A stretch of DNA of 64,000 nucleotides, taken from Cercis canadensis (Eukaryota > Streptophyta > Magnoliopsida > Fabales > Fabaceae). Position numbers and translations under genes: made by a program. Positions 1-11,718 of this stretch are shown piece by piece. Each line of letters begins with the position of its first letter. Within the stretch, counting starts at the first letter, position 1. Under the pieces are notes generated by a model. That model worked only from the letters and a program-made list of their open reading frames with translations. It was not told the DNA's origin and ran no database searches. Where the stretch lies: positions 744,946 through 808,945 of the forward strand of contig QAOA01003799.1 in assembly GCA_003255065.1 (NCBI GenBank), written 5' to 3'.

Positions 1-667
1 TAGCCACTGGGTCTTTTTGACCTCGGTCGTATTTTTTCGAGAATAATAAGCGAGGGAGATTTTGTGTCCAATAGGGCTTTGATCCTCTCCCTTGATTGGT
101 ACAGGTCCTTGGGTTGATCTCCAGAAACCCTTCTCTGTTTCTCGACTTATTCTCTCTCCATTCTCATGCTTCTTGTGCAGTTTTGTGTAGAAGTACATCT
201 TCCCGTCGTTGTAAGACTTCTCAATATCATCATATAACTCTACAATCAATGCGGATTCACCGTAAAAAGTATCAAAAAAAATAAGTAACAATAATATATG
301 GCATGTTACGTTCAATAATAAGTATCCATATACGAAAATCTACGACTTGCATCAAGAAAATTAAATAAATAACATTCTAGACCTTATTCCTATACATACC
401 TTTAAGGGCTTCAGGCTCATATTTATAAAGATCAATTTCTTTGATGATCCCCTTCCAAGTTTGAAAACCGAGAACCTTCTGAGAGAGGTATGTAACAATA
501 AGTTCTTGGTCAGTGGGCTCAAACCTTATTCCTAGGGTAAGGGTTAAATATTTCCTCCACTCACAAGAATCTCTGGCTTCTTGATGATTTTCCAAAAGCA
601 CTTCCATTGGAATACTAATTGATACGAGTGCTGAGCGACCACTTTCGTCTCTATCGTTTTCTGCCAA
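1..667 (-). CDS. NAC-domain transcription factor, divergent, 3' part outside window
   Basis: The product is a plant-specific NAC transcription factor, a nuclear DNA-binding protein. Exon 1 is 667..400 and ends in phase 1 at a GTATGT donor. Exon 2 starts at 239 after a TAG acceptor and runs off the left edge. Exon 1 encodes a roughly 45-residue leader, then NAC subdomains A and B (GIRFEPTDQELIVTYLSQK, EIDLYKYEPEAL). Exon 2 continues with subdomains C and D: YFYTKLHKKHENGER, then GFWRSTQG in place of the usual GYWKATG, then SLAYYSRK and KKTQWL. The opening GIRFEPTD replaces the common GFRFHPTD, and an N-terminal leader is unusual for NACs, so this is a divergent member or a decaying copy. No stop or frameshift is visible in the part present. 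The C-terminal activation region is outside the window. Confidence 0.75.
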
Positions 668-1067
668 AGGAATATGTTTTGCCTTTTCCTTCTATAGCTA
701 GTTGAAAATATGAAGAATTTTTGCGCTAGGATGGTATTCTTGTTTGAAGGTGCTGTAAAGGGACTTAAAACATATGCTAATATTTATAATTGGTTTAAGT
801 ATTCCCTAGGAAACAAGGAGTTCAAAACTGCAACAGCTGTATAGATAATTTCTATACTAATTTTTTTTATTTGCTCGAAAGATAATTTCTATACTAAATT
901 TTTTGATATTTTCATGTATTGACAAGTGTATTTTGAGTTGCTTGATCTTCATGTCTGTTTTAGATAAACCGTGTCCTAGTCTCCTAGACCCAACAAAAAG
1001 AAACAAGAAAAACTACAAACGAGAACCACGGGGCACGTAGACCCCAACATCAGGGAGCCCAAGAAAA

Positions 1068-1113
<46 letters not shown>

Positions 1114-2510
1114 TTTTNTTCTTGCTAATGCATCAGAGAGTAAAATAGGAATAATACCCCAAGGAAGGGACGCTTGAAACGGGATGACCGTTCCATGGAC
1201 TAAAATACTGTTTTCATTTCTAACTTTTGTGCATGTTCTCAATTACAAAATGTTTTTAAAAAGATCTCTCACTTCATTTAACTCTTTCTGTTAGGATGTC
1301 ATTTAACACACTAACAAAAATGCTAACGTGTCCGATGACATGACAGCAAATACCAACTAAGACTCCAAAAGCACATGTTTAGGTCATTGACTTTTGTACA
1401 TGTTCTCAATTTAATCTCTGAGTACAAGACATTCTCAAAAAAGTCCCTCACCTATTATTTTCACTTCATTTAAATCCTTCCAAGAGTGCTAACAAAGGAT
1501 CAAAATTTTCACTCTACTATAATACAAACTCTATTTTTTTTTTGTTTAAAAAGCTTATGTTATAACTATTGTAGTGGAGTAAAAATTCTAATAATGTGTT
1601 ACCTATTATATTTTTTTCCTGAGAATGAAAACAATTTACTTTTTTCGAATGAATTGTTGATAAAAATGGCACTCTAGTATTTTGCATGTTCCATTTCCTT
1701 TAATGACATAATATATTTGTTGAAAATAGTTATTTACACAATTTAATGCGCTATTAGATGCAAGCTATGAAACTAAGCTCCAAGATTATAAATCAACCAA
1801 GCTTCAATGATGTGGTTGGGTTATTTAGGGTCTTAATTAACATTTCAAGTATCATATGATTTTTTAACTAGATACATAAGCACTTTTATTAGTGTGCTAA
1901 ACGGCATCTTAAAAAAAAAATTTAAATAAAGCAAAAATAATAAATGAGGGATTTTTTTTGAAAACTCCTTGAAATCAAGAACTAAACTAAAAACATACAC
2001 GAAGGAACAAGAACAATATTTTAATCCCGTTCCATGCCTAAGCCCAAAATACGCAAGCCGAAGTTTTTTATATTTTGTAATATTTCCACTGCTCAATTAT
2101 TGATCGTTAGCCCCAACGATCTAGTGCTAAGTTAGTGCAAGCTTAAAACCTATGAGTGATAGTATTTAGGAGTTACTCAAAAGTACAATAAACAACCTTC
2201 TGATACTTAAAAGTATTATTGAATACAGTAATAAATGTGTATCTCAACAGGGGCAATTTACAGGTGTTCTTACTATGTGGGTTACAGGTTTCTCACATTG
2301 TTATGTCAAAAATCTGTTATCTTTTCCGAATGCCAAAAAAGCTTGAAAAGCTCTACGTGAATAGAATATGAATGATTTTTCTATTCCCAGTCCCACCATC
2401 CCTAACCCAACCCCTACCCCTACCCCTTAAAAGGCTGCCTTTCACCTTGCCTACATACGACAGTAACAGCAATATAAATGAATTACCAACCCGCAAGATA
2501 TTGAGACAAA
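668..2510. other. AT-rich intergenic stretch between NAC and ASHR3 genes
   Basis: No supported gene is present. The stretch holds a poly-A/(TA)n/poly-T tract ending in an N (about 1065-1120). It also holds two diverged direct copies of a repeat at about 1218-1330 and 1388-1500 that share TTTTGT-CATGTTCTCAATT and a following CTCAC...TTCATTTAA. The part adjoining 2511 should contain the ASHR3 3' UTR. Confidence 0.5.
1065..1120. repeat. A-run/(TA)n microsatellite/T-run with one N
   Basis: A-rich tract, then about 14 TA units, then a T-run with a single N at 1118. Such palindromic low-complexity sequence commonly breaks assemblies, and the N probably marks an uncertain join or length. Confidence 0.9.
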
Positions 2511-5500
2511 TCATATAGCTATTATCGCAATGCAGGAAGTTGACGTTCTCTTACGTTTTGAGCCCCAGCAAAGATCAACCTTACCAATCTTCTTTTTTGT
2601 CCCAAGAAAGCCTTGACAATTTGCAGCACCACAGTGACATTTTACCTCTGGTCCAAATTGCACAAATCTACAAAGCCAACATACCAGAAAATGTTAATAT
2701 CTAATTATGCATTACGAGAAATCCACCATACAGTAACAACTCATCTCTGAAAAATTTGCATGTTGTTCCAATGAGATGGATAGTCAGTTCCACAAAAAGG
2801 AACGGGTTATTGTATCTTTTCTCAAAAGAGTACTGAATTCAAACTCAGGCACAGGATGCGCCGATTGATGTTTCCTTATTTGTCAGTCATTGGACTGTTC
2901 ATTGTGATTTGAAATCTTACAATTAAATTCTCCCAAGACCCTCAACTAGGGAAAAATAGTTGATATACCCTTGTAATCATAAAGATTTTCAATAAAAAGA
3001 CCCCAGGATAACAGGAAAGAAATAGAAACTTCGTTGACCACAATCAGACACTGGAGATAAGAATCTCCCCTCCAGAAACTAAATAAGAGACTGCCATGCT
3101 CAATTCTGGAATACAGAGAAATACTTAGAATAATCATCAAATTGATGAATCCAACGACAGGAAGAGACGCTCTCTCCATTTATGGTGACACGTATTATCA
3201 GAAAATATAAATAGAAGTTACTCTATATGCACAACAAATTGCGACATTTCATTTATACTCACTTGCTACCGGAATAGTGATAGAAAACACAAGTCAAACA
3301 AGAGCTATAAAGTACTGCTATGTAACAAGCACAGAGTGCAACCAAAAATACCTATAATCATATGTTAATGGCTCTCCAACTTCTATTGACCGGGCAGCAA
3401 ATACACCCACGCGTGTTTCACCGTCAACTTGCCTGGAAGAAACCAAGGATTTAGACAGAAGCATAGCATGGTAATCGGTATTTAATGGATGAATAGTTCT
3501 TCATTCTCTCTGCGAGAGATATGCCAACAATTTCCAGTTACACAATCAGTATCAATTGGAATTTTTCAGAAAGAGAAGAATATTTGCAAATCAACAATCT
3601 GAGGCTGAGAACTGTTCCACCAACACCTTTCAGCCCACGGACGAGTTAAAGAAACTATATCATTATTAACCCACATTCAAGTTCCAACTCTATGTTGAGT
3701 GCCTAAAAACTTTTGGATCACACCCATCAAGAAACGTTAAATTCTATTTTGACAGCACGTGATCTGATTCCAATCCTGGGCACTTGGCGCTAGGCCAAGG
3801 ACTTGGGGACGATATAGATGCACTCCTGTACATAAGATTAATAAAAACATGCAGAAAGACATAGAACATAGAATTCAAACTTATATATTATATATAAATC
3901 CTAAATTTATATGCAGAAAAAATTGGAAACCTCATTTCTCCTAATACTTATTTATGTACCTGTTCTCTAAGTCAATCATGTTGCTCAAACACAATTATAT
4001 CTGAAGATATATTATAGATTGTTGAAAGTACCAAGTTTGATTGTTTGAAAACATAACATTCAATTAGGTTCAAGGACTATTATTCTAGAGTCCATTTATT
4101 TTGCATCTTAATTCCGGTGGCAGAGTACAACTGTTTCTTCATTTAGTTACTAGGGAAGTATTCCCGGAGTTATCATCTTGTTCTCCTGCAAAGTCAAATC
4201 AAGTTCAATTCTAGAAGTATTTAAAGATCATGCGTATGTGTGTGTGTTTCTCCAAAGGTCTCTCCTGTCCAAATCTTTCGAGAATTGTTTTGCTTACTTT
4301 TGTTCTTTTTCATATTAGGCTAGTTCTCCCTTGGTTGCACTACTGTTTTTCTATGTAGGCGTCATCACACTAATTGAATCCTGTTCCTGTCTAGCAAGCA
4401 TAATTGAGATCTAAAGGATATTTGAAAGATGATTGTACAGTAAGCTAGGCCAAGATATGACACATCATGGACCCACACAAATTAGACATATAGGGACCAA
4501 GTTGACAACTGCAATTTCGACAGCCGCCAATAGCATCATAAGGAGATACTGTTTCTTAAATGCTGTATCATATGACATGGAAAACCTTTCAGTATAAGCT
4601 AGTGCCATTCTCATCAAAGAAGATTACTGATGCTTTTAACTGGATGGATGATAGAGCTCAGGATAGCCCATGGAAGGTTAAGGTATTCAGCAAGATGAGA
4701 AACAATAAGCAAGGAGTTACATACTATGTGTGTTTAACCAGTATATTACGAAGTAGATCCAGGGTCAATACTGAAAAAGTTATCCAGATATTATCAAAGC
4801 AACCAAGATTTAGGATCAGTATTTAGTATCCACTCTCAGAGGATGATGCTAAATTATGATGCCATAACATGCATGCGAAGAAGATCTTATTTCACTAAAT
4901 GGAGGGGAGAGTTACAGCAAGTGTAATAAAAAAAATAAAAATATCAGGTTGTACAATATTCCAATTTCTAACGGCTTTTGAATTCAATCCTCAAGGAAAT
5001 TACATAAGAAACATATGATAAAAAAGGGAAGTATATGACACTAACCACTTTTCCAAAACGCAGTTGGGATCACAGCCATGATTTAAAAAGCGCGATGTAT
5101 TTCCTTTAAAAGTTGCATCAATTGTGAAGTCTTTCCGAATTTCACACATGTAAAAATTCTGTACACCTCTGTATTTCATGTCCCAAAGCCTTTTTTCACA
5201 CAAAGCATCATCAATGACTGCAACAGAAAGGATCAAAAGAGTTAAACAAATGAAAATCATATTTTACATACAGGGGCCGTGGTAAAAATATAAGCTTTAA
5301 GATTGCATGCCTTTAAGGCAGCATTGAAAAATTGGTAATTAATTTTTCACTATAAGAAAGACAGCTAAATTATGGAATGGGACGAGGGGAGACAACAACA
5401 GCTTTCTGACACTGTAAGCTATTCAGAAATATGAGCTACCTTCTCCAATATACTCAATTATAAATTCGCCTTTATTTATGCTTTCAGCGGCCTCTACTCC

Positions 5501-8500
5501 CCATCCACACAGTTCAGTCTGGGAAGAAAAAAATAGCATACATTGGTACCAATATTTTAGGAAATTCAAGCCCAATAAAATTTAAACCACATATAAACAA
5601 ATATAATACTAACGGTAATTATTACTCCATCGATCTTCATCTTACTATAGTAAAATTTCTGACCTTAACAATCTTGATCTTTTTCTCCTTGCGAAATGGT
5701 CGGTTACTGCAATTTTCAGGGCAGCGACAAGCCTTTGAGCAGCTTATGTATTGAACCCTAATAAATGATAATATTATGTAATACTCAGCAGATAACAGTG
5801 GAAAAGCTACAATTAGATGAAACTGCTTATGAAATGTTGCTTGACAAGCATATATTAAGACCTATTACAGTAACAAGGACAGGAGGTAGATAACTGTTGC
5901 ATATATATAAACTCACCAGTCAATGGCGAAGTTCACTATAAAGAACAATAAATAAATAAAAAATAAAATTAACGCATTTAGTTTTCTAGACCAGATTAGA
6001 AATACTTCTTAACGTAATTTCATTAGCTCAACCAGAGTACAAAGCATGATATCTCTTTATCCTCCGTCTTCTGTGATCAATTTTTCATCAACAAAAAGCA
6101 TCGATACTATTTTTGGATATGCAACTACAAAATTTATTATCAACTATGATGAGAAAACATTCATCCATACATCTACATCTACAATAAATTACATAAGAAA
6201 AAAATAGAATAAATCATTAAATACTAGAAGATAATTTGCAAGTACCTGCACACACAATCATCAGAGCATGTAGAACTGCAACTGGTGCACCCTGCACCAT
6301 CATCTACATTACTACGCTTCTTCTTCACAAGGTATATGTCTGATACTAATTAAGGCTAACAACATGATCGGCACAATAATGAATTCATATCATTGAATAA
6401 ACAAATAAGCTAACTGATTGGAACAACTAACACTCCCACCAAGAATGAAAATCAAATTTACTTAACATCCTAGCAAAGATTGATTATTTAATCCATGTTG
6501 AAATGGCAACTGCTTAAACATAACACACAAAAGGAGAGATATAGGATACTGCGTCTTATGTGTACGTAAGGAGGTGGCTCCATCTTACTCTCTGTGTCTT
6601 TCCATGTGAAATCAATCTTGAACTCCTCATTGACATAGGGAAGTGGCAAGCGACAAAATACTTCCTGGAACAAGAGGGATAAGTCAGTAAGAAGTTAGTC
6701 AGAGATATTGACAAAATACTAATGCAAATGACCTAGTGGATAAGTTTCTTACCCTATAGATTTCTAAACACGCAAGGCACCAGCAAACATTCATGAGTAA
6801 TAAAATTCATTATAAATAGAATCCTCCAGAACTTATGGCAGTTAAATCATAATTCTCTACTTTTCTCAGATATGCTTTAAGTTATTATCTGACAGCAAGC
6901 ATCCCAAAATTTCAATTTTTTTTTTTTGATAAAAACATCCTAAATAGTCAAATATGCTATGCAATATCATTTTAATGCTAGAAAAAAAACACTGAGAATC
7001 GGAAATGCAGCACGAGGTTCATACATAGGTCAGACAAAAACATAAAGATATTCTTCTTTAACCTAACCTCTATGTCACTTGTTGAAACTTCATGCTGCTC
7101 ATCCAACAAATACAACAGTCCTGTCAGCCAGCCTAATCAATGAAAAATACCAATAAAAAAACAAAGCTTCCAAAAGAAAGAAGAGTTAAATCTAATGAGA
7201 AAATCCCACAAATCTGTAAATATAACTAGATGCACATAAACCAATGATGAAGTACGTTCTAGAAGTGACAACCTCTAACAGATAGTTTAAACACCAAAAA
7301 TTTGGAGATAGTTGTGGTATCTTTGGATTTATACGCAACATATAATCTGACATTGCATGCTCCACAAAATCTACAAACTATTTAGAAAACCAAAATGCTA
7401 CCATGAGAAGTATACAGCTTCTTTGATAATTTCTTTTATACCTTATAGATAATAAGAGGAGAAAATATACATATAACTAGAGACTTTATTGTCTGCCTTT
7501 AATGCACATAAAAATTAAAAAATAAAATAAAATAGTAGTAAAAAAATCCCCTCTTTTCCACCTCTGAAACATCCATCCCCCTCTAAAAAATGGAGATAAG
7601 AGAAACAATTACAAAAGAAATAAAGACAAGAAAATTTGAGAAATTATAAGCCTCTAATTTAGTGAGATGAATCCTCATACAGAACTGGAAAATTGCAGAT
7701 CCTCAAAGTGAGACCACCACAACTCATAAAGAAAGACATAAATGAATAAAGAAACTGAACATTCCAAAGAGAACAAAGAACTGAATTGGAATATGTCAAG
7801 GCATCCAACGGAAATATGTATTACAGTATAATGCAGTGACAATAGAAGGTTCTGGAGAAAAGAAGAAATTGACCTTCCTATCCAGCCGCCAATCAGTAGG
7901 ATGCCTCCAGCATAGAGCTTGTCCAGGATGGTCTTCTAGATGCATCACTGCATCTGGCCATGGTGCACATTTATTATGAGATGCCATTGTGCATCGTACA
8001 CACCGCCAGTGTAATTTTTGTTTGCAAATGAAGCATGCCTGCTCATTGAAGGATTTTAGATGACTACAGCAAGAAAGAACCAAAGATAGCATCCACCCAA
8101 AATAGAATCAATAACATGCAAATATGACATTCTGAATAGTTGGATTTGAGGAATGGGGAAAGAATGCTAGTCCCACATACTTCCACGGAGTTTAGAACTT
8201 GTGATCTCACCCATTACCCTCATTCCTTATGAGGGAGAAGATACCATTCAACCCAAGGTCATCAGTTGACATAACAACAACTCTTCTTTCCCATAAGTGT
8301 AGCCATATGGGATGTTGAACTTCCAATTAACTCATAAACCTTGGCATTAATAGGAACATAACTAGATCATAAAGCATAGCCATATCCTAACTCCCCACGA
8401 GATTCAGTTATGATATGAAGATAGTGGTCAGATTTTTCAAAGGACTAATAAGAGTATTAAGGACGTGGATATCAATGACTACAACAAAAGAGACTATAGG

Positions 8501-9622
8501 TACATTCGTTAGAGGTTTACATGTTGTGGGCACTTGAATTTTTTGAGATTTGAGACCCCAACAGCTTCTTTTGCACATTCCATATGGTAGACTCCTTCAC
8601 AACCACGAACAGAACATAACAGCTCCTCCCCAGGGTGCACAAGATCATGGCAAACAAGACATTCAACCTGAATACCCATATATGAAACATCAGTGTGTAG
8701 AAATGATTTTGTAGTATATATTACATAATAGAAGCAATAGAATGTATGAATTATAATGGAATCAAGTCAAAGTTTCATCCTGAAGTACACAAACAACAAA
8801 AAGAAGAAAATAAATGGTGCCAGGCTGCCAGTATATGCCACTCATAGGTCATGAGCGTAATAGCCAGTTCCTTCTGGAAAAAAAAAAAAAAAAANAAAAA
8901 AAAAAAACAGAATGCAGAGACATGAAAATCCAATTTAGAAGGAAAGGAAGCTAAATAAGCCATGTATTTTGATCATTGAGTAAAATATTTGGGAATAGAC
9001 CCTCACATCACACTTCCGCATGCTATATTCTAGATACATCCATCTAGGTATCCAGCTACTTAAGCCTTCCGAAGAGGCCATTTAACAGTTGATATGAATT
9101 ATGAATGGAAAGCAACGCTTAATAGAATCAAATAAGAAGAAAAACGAAAAGAGATTCACAATTTCAATTTGCTTATTTTATCCCCATATTCTTCTGACTA
9201 CCCAATCAAAGAACAGGCCCCGAAAGAAACAAAAGAAAAAAGAAAAAAAACCATACCATTTTTGGAGCACCAACAAGGAACGGAAGAGAGTGCCCCAGTC
9301 TGAAAAAACCCGAATCCATCCTCTTCTGAGACCAATCTTTCACATGATCTTCTAAACCCTTTCCATTAGCTGCCTTCTTCACTCGATCTAATGAACCACG
9401 GGTCCGCCTGAAAACCTTAATTTCATTTCCATTGTTGACCTCCTCTTGCTGGAGAATCGGGAACAGCAAAGCCTGGTCTGAAATGTAGCCATTGCCTAGG
9501 GTTTTGACCGGGACATGGTACAAAGAATTGGTCAGATCAGATGGCTCAGCTACGGGCTTCAGATTAGGGCAGTGAGCAAGTGTCAGAGTTGCAGAGAGCG
9601 ATAGATTTCCTAAGTCTGGCAT
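2511..9622 (-). CDS. ASHR3: Histone-lysine N-methyltransferase ASHR3 (PHD-AWS-SET)
   Basis: This is a nuclear SET-domain histone H3 methyltransferase. In Arabidopsis ASHR3 is linked to H3K36 methylation in the root meristem and to stamen development. Eleven exons: 9622..9257, 8667..8521, 8038..7874, 7094..7068, 6664..6550, 6339..6246, 5757..5664, 5518..5440, 5217..5046, 3432..3352, 2667..2511. Together they give 1497 nt and 498 aa, close to the remembered Arabidopsis length, with all phases closed. Order: a conserved N-terminus (LEDHVKDW, PFLVGAPKM), PHD-type Cys/His fingers (exons 2-3: CLVC, CFICKQ, WRCVRC, CWRHPTDWRLD), an AWS Cys cluster (exons 6-7), the SET domain (exons 8-11: EYIGE, LWDMKYRG, NHGCDPNC, LTYDYR) and a post-SET CHCGAANCQGFLG. 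The canonical NHSC motif reads NHGC here. Introns are up to 1.6 kb. The start was chosen by similarity (MPDLGNLS). Confidence 0.95.
7068..7094 (-). other. ASHR3: 27-nt micro-exon (exon 4) of ASHR3
   Basis: The exon is CAT to GAG, nine codons (HEVSTSDIE), flanked by a CAG acceptor and a GAG|GTTAGG donor. Exon 3 ends RLDRK and exon 5 begins EVFCRLPLPY. These nine residues fill the spacer where Arabidopsis ASHR3 has a similar string ending SEIE. Gene finders could easily miss it. Confidence 0.85.
8881..8907. repeat. Poly-A tract with N in ASHR3 intron 1
   Basis: A homopolymer of about 27 bases interrupted by one N at 8895. It lies in the first ASHR3 intron and is a likely assembly join or uncertain length. 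Confidence 0.85.
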
Positions 9623-10685
9623 GGCGGTAAAATAAAAAACCCTAGAATTTTTCAGACACACGCATGTTGCACAAATATGGAGGGGGTATAGATTGAGAGT
9701 GAGAGAAGGGAAGAAGAAATGGGCGGGAATGTGGATTTTGCAATTACGGAGTCACTCAAATTACTAGAAGATACATTCAATACTCCCGCATTTACGGTTT
9801 TGCCCACCGGTGCTCGGTGCTGACGTGCGCTGAAATCATGAAGGGACCGCGGGATTTTGAATTTTGGTGCGGAAAACCATCCACAGGAGCGTCTAATGTG
9901 GATGTACACGTGTTGAAATTGAAAGTTAAGTCGGAAGATGATCATGAAATGAATCTATCCCCTTATGGTAAAAAAAACAAAAGAAAATCTCAGGGCCCAT
10001 AACATAATAGACCTTTCTTCGCTTTTTTATCCCCAACTCACTTACATATATGTTAAGGAAAAAATATTAGAGAAAATTATTCTTTAGTCATAAACTTTAT
10101 TGTCTACATCCTCCACTTAAGGCCCAAATAATTATGGTCCATTTAGGCCTAATTATATAAAATTATCAAAATAATCTCTTACGCCTCCATAAATACAACT
10201 CCTTATCAAATATTACACACACTCTTAATTTAATAGTAAGAGATTTAATTAGCTTGTAAGAAATAAGGCATTTAAATTTACCTACCATCGTATAACCAAA
10301 ATAATAAAATAATTATTAAAAAGTAGTATAAAATCATGAAATAATTTTCTTATTATAATTAGCAAATAATCTGATCTACCTATCTGATTAGAGAATAGGT
10401 GTAGGGAAATTTGAGTGATGCCCAAAAGGTTTTTGTGGGCCTAGAATGTGTTCAATTTAAGCTTTAGTAAATTTAATAAAACTCAAATATGTCGTACTAG
10501 CAAGGCCAATAAAATAAAATATGTCAGACAAGTATTAAAGATGTATAAATATTTAGTTGTCAAAATATTACTACTTATCACATTATATATACACAACAAA
10601 GTAATTTATATAACTTCCTTTGTCTTGAAAGTATCAAGCATTAAGCCAAAAAATAAAATGTATATAACCACTTAAATTTGTTTTG
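9623..10685. promoter_or_regulatory. ASHR3 5' flank and intergenic DNA
   Basis: This is the upstream side of ASHR3. A G-box core CACGTG lies at 9907-9912, about 285 bp from the ASHR3 start. Beyond about 10020 the sequence turns strongly AT-rich and holds no supported gene. No TATA box was assigned. Confidence 0.35.
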
Positions 10686-10691
10686 CAAGTA

Positions 10692-11440
10692 TAAAAGTGT
10701 GTTTGGATGAGATATTTGTAGAGTGTAATGTAATTTTTAAGTGTATTTGAGATATTAATTTTAAATTATTTTGTTTGTGTAATTTTTTAAAGTATTTTCA
10801 AAATTTTAATGTATTTTGTTAGTGATTTCTAAAGTCTCAATCTAATATATTTTAAATAAAGTGAATTTCAAATTTCCTTTCTTTCTCCCCGCTCCCCATA
10901 CCTTTCCTCTATCTCTCCTCTCCCTATTTTTCACAATCACTCCTCCAACCAGCGTCACCGTCCACCAGCACCACCACTGACACAAACAATTATTTTTTCC
11001 CATTCCTCCTTTCACCAAACACACACAAAAATTGTGAAGTTTTCTATGGAGCTTAAAGCTCAACTCATTCTATAATGAAAGTCAACTATTGGCAACTCAA
11101 GAATCAAATAAAGAGAATCAAGCAAACAAGAGTTTCTAAACAAGAAAATCAAGCTTGCTGCATGTTTTAATAATGGTAGCGAGTTGACTCCCTTAATATA
11201 AGCGAGTTAACTCATTGAGTTTATGGTTAGTTAACTCACTGAGTTTGCCGATATTAAGTTTAAATGTGAGTTGATCCAGTATATTTCTTATTTTGAGTTA
11301 AATTCCTCTTTTTATAAGAAATGAATACAAAGAAAGTATTTTATAAATATAAGTATTTAAAATGTTGTATTTCAATTATATGTATTTTAAATTATTGTAA
11401 ATTTTAGAAATACCCTATCCAAACATAATCTAAGTCTTAT
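10692..11440. mobile_element. MITE-like non-autonomous element
   Basis: The block starts with GTGTTTGGATGAGATATTTG and ends with a CCCTATCCAAACATAAT-type sequence, so its ends are imperfect inverted repeats (GTTTGGAT versus ATCCAAAC). The interior has a polypyrimidine stretch and no coding potential. Its first 200 bp resemble, in reverse orientation, 22690-22880. This fits a decayed MITE or hAT/Mutator derivative. Target-site duplications were not established. Confidence 0.5.
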
Positions 11441-11718
11441 GACTAACCCAGAAGGGTTGGATTTTTCCCCCCATGGTAAAGGGGTAAATACCAATTAGAA
11501 AAATGACAAGGTAACAAAAACAAATATAAAAATTCCCTAAAACGATTAAACATAGGCCACACAGCAATCAGAATAGTTGGATTGTAACTATTGAATGAAA
11601 AGGGCAATTAGCAAACAGAGTAACAAAGCACGAAAATTCCCTAAAAGGTTCACATAAGAGTACACACTGATGATGTACAAAACTGTAGCTGCAAGTTTTT
11701 AACAGTCTGTAAGATGTG
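11441..11718. other. 3' flank of the DUF4220 gene
   Basis: AT-rich sequence following the stop at 11719. It probably includes the 3' UTR, and no other feature is seen. Confidence 0.4.

Noticed and set aside
4560-4826. 88-codon plus-strand ORF within ASHR3 intron 9
   Set aside because: It is antisense in a 1.6-kb intron, has no recognisable domain and no partner exon. It could be part of an old insertion but nothing supports a gene.
9206-9256. Read-through of ASHR3 exon 1 into a Phe/Leu-rich end
   Set aside because: The extension follows a GTATGG donor and comes from an A/T run; the family continues from APKM into the next exon (VECLVC).
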